From: Pyrrhosoma nymphula
Lineage: Eukaryota > Arthropoda > Insecta > Odonata > Coenagrionidae
Length of the DNA: 64,000 nt
Assembly: GCA_963573305.1 (NCBI GenBank)
Contig: OY754330.1
Span: 7,502,001 to 7,566,000 of the forward strand
Direction of reading: 5' to 3'
Notes under the pieces: generated by a model
Seen by the model: the letters and a program-made list of their open reading frames with translations, nothing else
What the model was told of the DNA's origin: nothing
Database searches by the model: none
Made by a program: the position numbers and the translations under genes
Shown here: positions 56,581 to 64,000 of the stretch, piece after piece
Position numbering within the stretch: position 1 is the first letter of the stretch
Layout: every line of letters starts with the position of its first letter

Positions 56581-58149
56581 CTATAATTTCTCTATGTCTG
56601 TGTACTACTGTGGGTTTGGAGTCTTTGGGTGATTTTCTCCAGAAATAGGTCGAATTTTGGACCAAGCACTCCCTGGAAGTCATATTTCTCTAAATGAAAG
56701 TACTGACAAGGGCTGCACTATGAATTTCATACTAAGTAGTATAGCTCATTGAATGTTCCTTATTAAAATTATTAGAGGGGTTGACTTCGACATGAAAGAA
56801 AGGTAGCAGGGGATAAATTACATCTCTTTTCTTTTTCATCATCCATATTCATCGTTAATATTGGGGATAAAACACTATGAACGATTGGGATCAGTCCTTC
56901 AAAAAGCCTTCCCTTCTGAGGCATTTTCCTTCCCTTTCATTGCCTCTCCTTATCTCCAAACAGCACCTCTTGACTTGAGGGCATTATTCATGGTTCTCCA
57001 TTCACTACATTGTAATATCTTGACGCTGTGAGACTGTTTGCCGGTGACCAAGATTGCTTTCTGAAAGCACCCAAGAATCCCCCCATAAGCTAGTTCCCCT
57101 CGACAAAAACAAAGTAAACAAGAGTCAGCATCCTTAGAGATCATTTGGGGACTGCTCTGATAAAAGTTGGTCTTTACTCGACCAGTGTGAAGGCGTCCTC
57201 TCGGAAGTTCGCTTGGAGATCTCGAGATGGTGGTGCTACAAGGAGTGTATTACAAATGTGACAAGTTGTTTGAAATCTGTGAAAACCGAAGAAATCTGGG
57301 AAATACAAATCTTTGGATGATAAATTGAAGATGACTAGTGAAGTGGAAGCAAACAAAATTAGCAAGACATCAGTTGCCAAAAATTTGTAAGTTTCTCTAT
57401 CGACGCTATCCACCCGTGAAAATTTCAATTTAAAGTGGCAGGAGTGTCGCTAAAGAGTTGAAGCGTTGACGTTGCGCTAAATTTGCTGACATTGAAAATT
57501 AAGTGTTCTCTTTTTTTGCAAATGCCTTCAAGAATACCTACTAGTCAGTGATCCTATATTTACTGCAGAAAGCGGAAACAATTTCCCTAGAGGAAAGAAA
57601 TTGGGTGTGCTTAAGACCACACGGGAGAATTGTAAACTTCTATGGCGATATTCTGATGTATATAATATATAAAAAATATTTCATTAGTTGTAATATTGTG
57701 CATTTTTTACAAAGGTTTTGTATTAAATAATTCAGCCAAGCTTTAATCGCTCTTTTGTTCACTACGCCGTGCAGAAAGCTAGACTTATGTATTTTTTCTC
57801 TCTTTAGGTGAACGTATATACAGTGATCATCATCAAAATTTTGTGGGAATTTACTCACCATTGTATTAACCTCAACTGGAACATTAATTACCTGACCATA
57901 AATCCCAAACTGACCATGGATATGTTGCAGTCACCTTATTTGCATGAAAGGAATTTGGGGAGATATTAATCTTTCAGTCACCAAATCTAATGGGAAATTT
58001 TTCAAACTAACTGGAAATGGGGGATATTTGAAACCATTATATACTGATAGTTGTGGGATATTATTTTTATGAATGCTTGTGATACAGGTTGCACATAACT
58101 GAAATTCCAATTTCTGAACCGGAACAATTTTCCTGATTAATATTATGCT
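56581..58149. other. Intergenic sequence, no gene seen
   Basis: The - strand ORFs at 56950-57144 and 57174-57428 are unrecognised. The rest is AT-rich. Confidence 0.35.
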
Positions 58150-59938
58150 CTCTTCCTTGAACTACGACCTTGACGTGGTGGAAGGGCTTGTGTGTTCCAA
58201 TGACCCCTAAAGCTGGACTGGCAGGAGCAAGTACATTGCTCCTGGTAGGGCCACCCATGCCAGATAGGTCGAAGGGTAGGAGCCAGACGAAAGGTAGTTC
58301 CGTGATGGTGTCACGTTAAAAATACCGTTGAGTCGCGTGGGAATACCTCTCAACTATCATTTCCTAGAACATGAAAGTCATTCAAAGAGAATTGATTCCT
58401 GGCAACTACGGGATGCCACCCACTAGGGCGGGTGTCGTGCCCGGCAGCAGGGGAGGCAAGGCCTCCGCGGTCGTCACCACACGAAATCCTTGCACAGCAT
58501 CATCATCGGTGGATACAAGGGATAGGAGGAAGAAGAAAAAGAGGAAGAGGAAAACAGTGGTAAAAATAGGAATTTGGAATGTAAGGACCATGATGAGGGC
58601 TGGGAAGTTTGAAAATATCAAGCAGGAAATGGAAAAAGAGATGCTTTGGGATTGTGCGAGGTGAGATGGAAGGATAGCAGGGACTATTGGAGTGATAACT
58701 ACAGGGTAATCTATAGTGGGGGAGATGAGAGTCAACTCATGTTAGTAGGCATGAGATGAGAGTCAACTCAACAAAAAGTAGGCATGGTACTGAACACGAA
58801 GTTGGTACTGAGGGTGGTAAACATTGAGCAGGTGAGCGACAGAATACTAGTGGTAGAAATAAAAGCACGGCCGACGAATTTCGTACTGGCCCAGGTATAC
58901 ATGCCTACGAGCAACCATAGGGAGGAAGAGGTGTACAAGCAAGTAGAAGAAATAATTAGAGAAGTGCCGGTAAAGAAAAACCTGATAGTGATGGGTGACT
59001 CGAATGCAGTGGTGGGGGAAGGGAGGGACGGATTAGAAGTAGGAGGGTTTGGGCTACGAAGAAGAAATGATCGCGGTGAGAAGGCAGTTGAATTTTGTAG
59101 AAGAAATAAACTAGTAGTTTAACTACGTGTTGGACTAGCTTGACGACGAAACTAGTGACAAACACTTGGTTTAAACATAACCCCAGGCGTAGGTACACAT
59201 GGAAAATGCCAGGTGATACTGGGATATACCAAATTGATTATATAATGGTGAGGCAGAGATTTAGGAACAGTGTAAAAAACTCTCGTAGCTATTCAGGGGC
59301 GGATGCGGACTCGGATCATAACTTGGTGATGATGAAGTGTGAAGTTCGATTCAAAAGGCTTTGTAAAGGTAGGAAGATAAAGAGGTGGAACCTTGAAGCA
59401 TTGAAAGGGTTGAGAAGGAGGGAATACCAAGAGCTGGTAGAAAAGAACATTGGTGAAGAGAAGTGGATGGGAACCATAGAGAAAAGGTGGGAGGTTATAA
59501 AAACAGGCATCGCAGGAGCGGCAGAGAAAACAATATGAACGGTGGAAAAGAAGAGGGTTAAGAAGCAGTGGGTTACAGAAGAAATGATAAAGAAAATGGA
59601 GGAGAGAAGGATATGGAAAAACGTGAACACCGACGTAGGCAAGAGGAAGTACAAGGAATTGAATAATAAACTCAGGAAAGTGACCAATCGGGCAAAGAAA
59701 ACTGGTGGAAGGGACAATGTGAGGAAATGGAAAATATGCAGGAGGATGGGGAAGTGGGCGCTTTGTACGCCAAGGTGAAAATGTTATCGGGTGGTAAGGG
59801 AGGTCAAACGATATACCAAAGGTTAAGGATAAAACGGGGAAGATATTAATCGAACAGGAAGATATCCAAGAAAGGTGGAGAGAATACGTAGAGGAGCTAT
59901 ATGACAGCGAGAATAGACCCCTTAGCCTAGATCTAGAG
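58150..59938 (+). mobile_element. LINE, 5' region and endonuclease, truncated before the reverse transcriptase
   Basis: The leader GAACTACGACCTTGACGTGG matches, in reverse, the leader of the copy at 930-4388. The broken frames read WNVRTMMRAGKFENIKQEME (58571-58640), then VVEIKARPTNFVLAQVYMPT, KKNLIVMGDSNAVVGEGRDG (catalytic GDSNA) and NTWFKHNPRRRYTWKMPGD, IDYIMV and DADSDHNLV (catalytic SDH). A linker ends REYVEELYDSENRPL at about 59925, where a MITE-like sequence begins. No RT follows. Same family as 930-4388, in opposite orientation. Confidence 0.88.
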
Positions 59939-60135
59939 GGGGGTCATTCTGTAATTCGTCGGTTCCGTACCGATCGGTTGCGCTCTTCCTCCCACCGACT
60001 GTTTGGGATTCCGTACCGACGAGGTTTCCCGCACCGACGAACTCTTTCACAGATTCTGTACGCTTCTCGGGCGGCAAACCAGTCGGTACGGTATCCCCCA
60101 TTGAGGTAGACTACCTCAATGGTATCCCCGGTATC
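59939..60135. mobile_element. MITE-like element with GGGGTCATTCTGTAATTCGT end
   Basis: The left end resembles 41505 and 63890. The interior repeats TTCCGTACCGA and its complement TCGGTACGG. A right end near ATCCCCGGTATCCCCTCC is uncertain. It interrupts the LINE at 58150-59938. Confidence 0.5.
60098..60122. repeat. Perfect 25-bp palindrome
   Basis: CCATTGAGGTAG and CTACCTCAATGG flank a single A. GTATCCCC follows each side as a direct repeat. Confidence 0.95.
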
Positions 60136-61732
60136 CCCTCCCACTCAAAGAGAAAAAATACACGAATAATACACTACTGGCTCCTTGCTGAATACATCCG
60201 AAGGTAATGGTCACGTCCAGTCACGTCTCTGCCAGAAGGCAAGTGAAGAAACAAATGAAGAATGCAAAGTTTAACTTATACCGCCAAAAGGATGCTAAAA
60301 TGGAAGGTACGTAGTCCATAGAGTATAGTAATTAGAATTTTTGTTTGTTTGCCGAAAGGAGCGATGAAGATTTACTCGTTGCATTCCTTATAATTTACTT
60401 TTCTAAGATATGCTTTGCATGCATGGTCAGTGATGATATAGCGATTGAAATAATGTTATGACTGCCTATTGAAGTTTTGCATTAACGTGAACGTGTCTTA
60501 ATTGTTTCAATTGGTTATTTCAATTTTTTATCCATTAACATTTCTTCACATTTCAAGATTATTGTTTAAGAAGTCTGTGTTCTTCTTACCATAAAACTTT
60601 ATGTGGGATTTGCTTACTTACATTTAAATATTGTCTAATATAGGAGGTGTGTTTGTTTCAAGTCGTATCCTGTTGTGCACAAAGTAGCGTTCGATGTTTT
60701 TTAATAAATGCGAGAAAACTAGAATTTTGGAAAGAAAGGAAAAATATCGGAGTGTTTAACTATTTCACAGTTGTAATTTCTAATTTGCTACATTGGTTTG
60801 AATTACCAGGGAAGTAAAAGCGTTGTAGGGGATAATTTGCGTGAACTTCTTTTCATTTAGTTATCGCCAAATACCATTCCAACTTAACCCCCTTTTTATA
60901 TCTTCAGCTTCAGCGGAATTACTGTCCACAATCCACAGACTTTACTTCCTGACGAAAGCTCACCATTACCATTATTTCTTTAATGATAAAGGTTTGATAG
61001 TAATGTAATGAGTTGTTTATAATGCCATTTTTTGAAAATTTATTTAAATATGCCCAGGTAAAGCCCAAGTTTCAAGTTCGTTCAATAAAATATACCTATG
61101 TGAAGTCATATTGAAGTTGTAATTGAGCTATATTTCTTTCTAGTACGTACCATAGTATAAAATAGATTGCCATCATTAAAGTACAAATCAGGCAAAAGTT
61201 GAAAATAAAAATTGAGTGATTCCTTAAAGTTAGTATAAAAATTATCATTGAGGTTAGTGTTACCAAATAGATATTAATGTATAATTGGTCGTTAATGAAA
61301 ACATTGATGCGATGAATGTTTATGTATGTTGTAATGTATGTTTATGTTTTGCATACTAGGGTAACTCAAGATCTCACTTGTGAGTATTAGCTACAGGTTC
61401 ACTTACAATGCTAGTCCTTTGATCTAAACTTAGATTGTTATTACTAATTATAGTTGTAATACAGTGGCTTATTGTCACATGGGGCTTAGTTAAAGGTAAG
61501 AATCACCTATGCATATAAAAGGAACCTTCTAGTTGATCATTTAGCTATAAAATGATATATTTTAGCTCCAAAAAAGATATCCAGCCAGCAAAGGGAGGTG
61601 ATGCTGGATTTTATGTTGCTACACAGAGACTTCGCGTGTGGGCGTATCTCCGGGCCCCAAGGAGGCCTGACCAAGGCAGCTCTTTGGCAGGAGCTGTCCG
61701 ACTTACTGAATTCCTGCCCCATGGGGGCTACA
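60136..61732. other. AT-rich intergenic sequence, no gene seen
   Basis: No coding, RNA or transposon signal was noticed, apart from GGGCCCCAAGGAGGCCTGAC near 61653. Confidence 0.4.
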
Positions 61733-63898
61733 ACCCTGGCAGAAAAGAATGGTAACGTTTGTGTAACCTAATGGTAACTTTGGAGTGTACCATTAATGTA
61801 GGAAAATGGTAAACTCTGTGTAGGCTCTGTGTGTAACAATAGTGTACATAGTTATAACTCCAGTGTACAATCTGTGTAACTTTGTGGTAAAGTGGCCCAA
61901 TCTGTGTAGGTTTTGTGTGTACCTTGTGTAACAATTGGTGCTGAATTGTGTACAGTGTGTACTGAGTCTGCTGTGGTACATGATGTGTACATAATGTACA
62001 CAACCCCCGTAGCACACTGCCACGAAAATGTGCTTTGAAGGCGCCTCGGAAGCACATAAAAAAGTATAATATAAAAAAGCCGGAATTTTGTATTCTCTCC
62101 CCCACTGACTTCGCTGCTCTCGCATTATAAAAAAATATACATTGCAATCAATTAATTTCACTGTGCTATTGTACAATGGCATGATATATGTAGTCGTATT
62201 AAGATACCTAGTAACTACCTAATGCCTACCTGAATTGAATATTTATCTAACCTACGACTATTTATCTAGCCTCCTAATTTCGCACCCATATTTAAAATAA
62301 AGGTGTTGAGAAAAACGTATATATGTTGTCACTTCCGTGGATAAAAGTGACTTCGAGAACTATAATCATTAAATGATTATTCCGTGATAGTTTGAGGAAA
62401 TGCAATAAAATCTTGATAAAAGTTTTTCGCCATTAATTAATGTCAGATAACTGTTATCCTATTTTGCCACATAGTATGAATATAAATGCAATATTACTGC
62501 GAATAAATAAATATTTTCCAATTCCAGCACGTTGACATGAACTAGAAAAGGAAGAGCATAATGGAAATACATACTACATATGTACACTTCTGCCGTGGAT
62601 TACATCTAAAGGGAATGATTTTATGCTCCGAAGAAGATAAAACTCTCTTTGCTCGAGTATGGTGACATTTAAAAATTCATATGGTACAATTTTTTCAACC
62701 AAAGTAGAAACACATCAAATACCTAAGTAAAAGGTGAGACTTCAATGCAATTTTGCTAAGTTCTCAATATTCGTCCCTCATCGTTTTATATAGCTCATTC
62801 ACAAGAATTATTTAAACACCGACAAGAACATTAGTTAAGGTGAGATTTCGTCTTGCCAGCTTGAAACGCAACTTTCACCCACTTGCAATTGTTAACAGAT
62901 GAGTATCACTATGAAATTCACTTCACTTATCATGCAAACCTTGCGCATTTATGCAATACTTTTAGGGTAAGCACAACAATAGCCACAAAAGCCATCACGT
63001 TTTCGAGATTTAATGGTACTTTATCCTTCGTACATACATCAGCGTTGAACTACTAATATGATATTATCACCACCTAAAGCCAAATTTCTCGTTTATCACT
63101 GCACTCACAATGAATCAAATCATAATAATCACTGAACACAATTTAAGAAGAACATTTGCTTCACCCTAAATCACCGACAACTAATTATTACATCGGTCTT
63201 TATCACGCTTTCGACATTTAATGGTACTTTATCCTTCGTACATCAGCGTTGAACTACTACTACCTATGATATTATCACCACCTAAAGCCAAATTTCTCGT
63301 TTATCACTGCACTCACAATGAATCAAATCATAATAATCACTGAACACAATTTAAGAAAAACATTTGCTTGACCCTAAATCACCGACAACTAATTATTACA
63401 TCGGTCTTTATCACGCTTTCGGAATTTAATGGTACTTTATCCTTCGTACATTAGCGTTGATAACAACAACGTAAGGCCAAATTTCTCCTATATCACTGTA
63501 GTCACAATATACGAAAGCATAATAATCTCCAAACACAATTTAAGTAGAACATTTTCTTGACTCTTAAATCACCGACAACTCTTGTTTACATCGTCCATTG
63601 GTGGCAGCGGAATGGCGCTTAGGAAGTTAGCACAGCTAGCGAGGCATGGCAGGGAACCAATAATGCGCAGGATACAATAGAGCATCTCCAATCGCTTCTA
63701 CGACTTAAGAAACCAAAGCAATACAAAACTTTTTTACTGAAGTAAATTACGGAAAACTAATGCAGATTCCGGAACGAGGTGGTTTTATGCGCATTCAATG
63801 CACCTTGGCGCTTCTTGGGTGGTACAATTGTGATGACATTTGTGTACACAAAAATGGTAATTGCTGTGTACATATTGTGTACAATTCTGGGGGCTTAT
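61733..63898. mobile_element. Possible DNA transposon with CCCTGGCAGAA/CCCCCAGAATT ends and TGTGTAC-rich subterminal regions
   Basis: CCCTGGCAGAAAAGAATGG at the left is followed by about 250 bases crowded with TGTGTAAC, TGTGTAGG and TGTGTACA words. The right edge (63835-63892) has GTGTACACAAAAATGGTAAT and TGTGTACATATTGTGTACAA. The termini match poorly, so the boundary is tentative. The build resembles the element at 28559-28987. Confidence 0.4.
62996..63600. repeat. Tandem repeat, 208-bp unit, about 2.9 copies
   Basis: Units begin CACGTTTTCGAGATTTAATG at 62996, CACGCTTTCGACATTTAATG at 63204 and CACGCTTTCGGAATTTAATG at 63412. The first two are nearly identical and the third is diverged with small deletions. 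Confidence 0.93.
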
Positions 63899-64000
63899 TC
63901 TCTATCTCGAAGCTACCGATGCGGTTGCTTCGAATAAGCTACCAGAATTGGCTACCAACCATATTCTCTAACTCGCGGGAGCTTTCTCAAGAACGTAAAA

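Overview
This is a window of an arthropod, most likely insect, nuclear genome. The evidence is split, spliced coding exons with GT/AG borders, tRNA- and 5S-derived SINEs, several LINE families, Penelope-like elements, pogo/Tigger and piggyBac relatives, and an AT-rich background. I cannot name the species from the sequence alone.

Two host genes are recognisable, arranged head to head around a shared region at about 30325-31568. On the + strand is a complete six-exon Maf1 gene (repressor of RNA polymerase III transcription): CDS exons 31569-31651, 33817-33957, 42117-42273, 44119-44243, 49786-49905 and 53147-53216, all intron phases consistent, 231 residues. On the - strand is the 5' part of a TRAFD1-like TRAF-type zinc-finger gene: CDS exons 30324-30293, 30145-29953, 21018-20826 and probably 11709-11479, again with matching phases. 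Its 3' end is not found.

Nearly everything else is mobile or repetitive DNA. 1-10 kb: a decayed LINE in reverse orientation, a LINE 3' tail, a 74-bp minisatellite, a second LINE family and a tRNA-derived SINE with target-site duplication. 10-20 kb (TRAFD1-like intron 3 and beyond): a Penelope-like 3' end, a 19-bp G-rich minisatellite, LINE reverse-transcriptase debris and pogo/Tigger-like ends forming a long inverted repeat. 22-27 kb (TRAFD1-like intron 2): a Penelope-like coding fragment and a 4.1-kb array of 304-bp SINE-derived units, the whole array bracketed by a 13-bp direct repeat. 28.5-29.4 kb: a foldback element and a Penelope-like end carrying a hammerhead-ribozyme core. 31.9-53 kb (Maf1 introns): a MITE, a 4-kb Tigger-like element with long inverted ends, a broken piggyBac transposase, a TTAA-flanked piggyBac-type element, an inverted-dimer Penelope-like element with a 13-bp target duplication, a tRNA SINE and a 5S-rRNA-derived SINE. 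58-64 kb: a LINE endonuclease region cut off by a MITE, and a repeat-rich region with a 208-bp tandem repeat.

The most notable items are the TSD-bounded SINE satellite, the inverted-dimer Penelope element with hammerhead-like cores, two Tigger-like structures with roughly 400-bp inverted ends, and the accumulation of Pol III-derived SINEs in and around the gene for the Pol III repressor.
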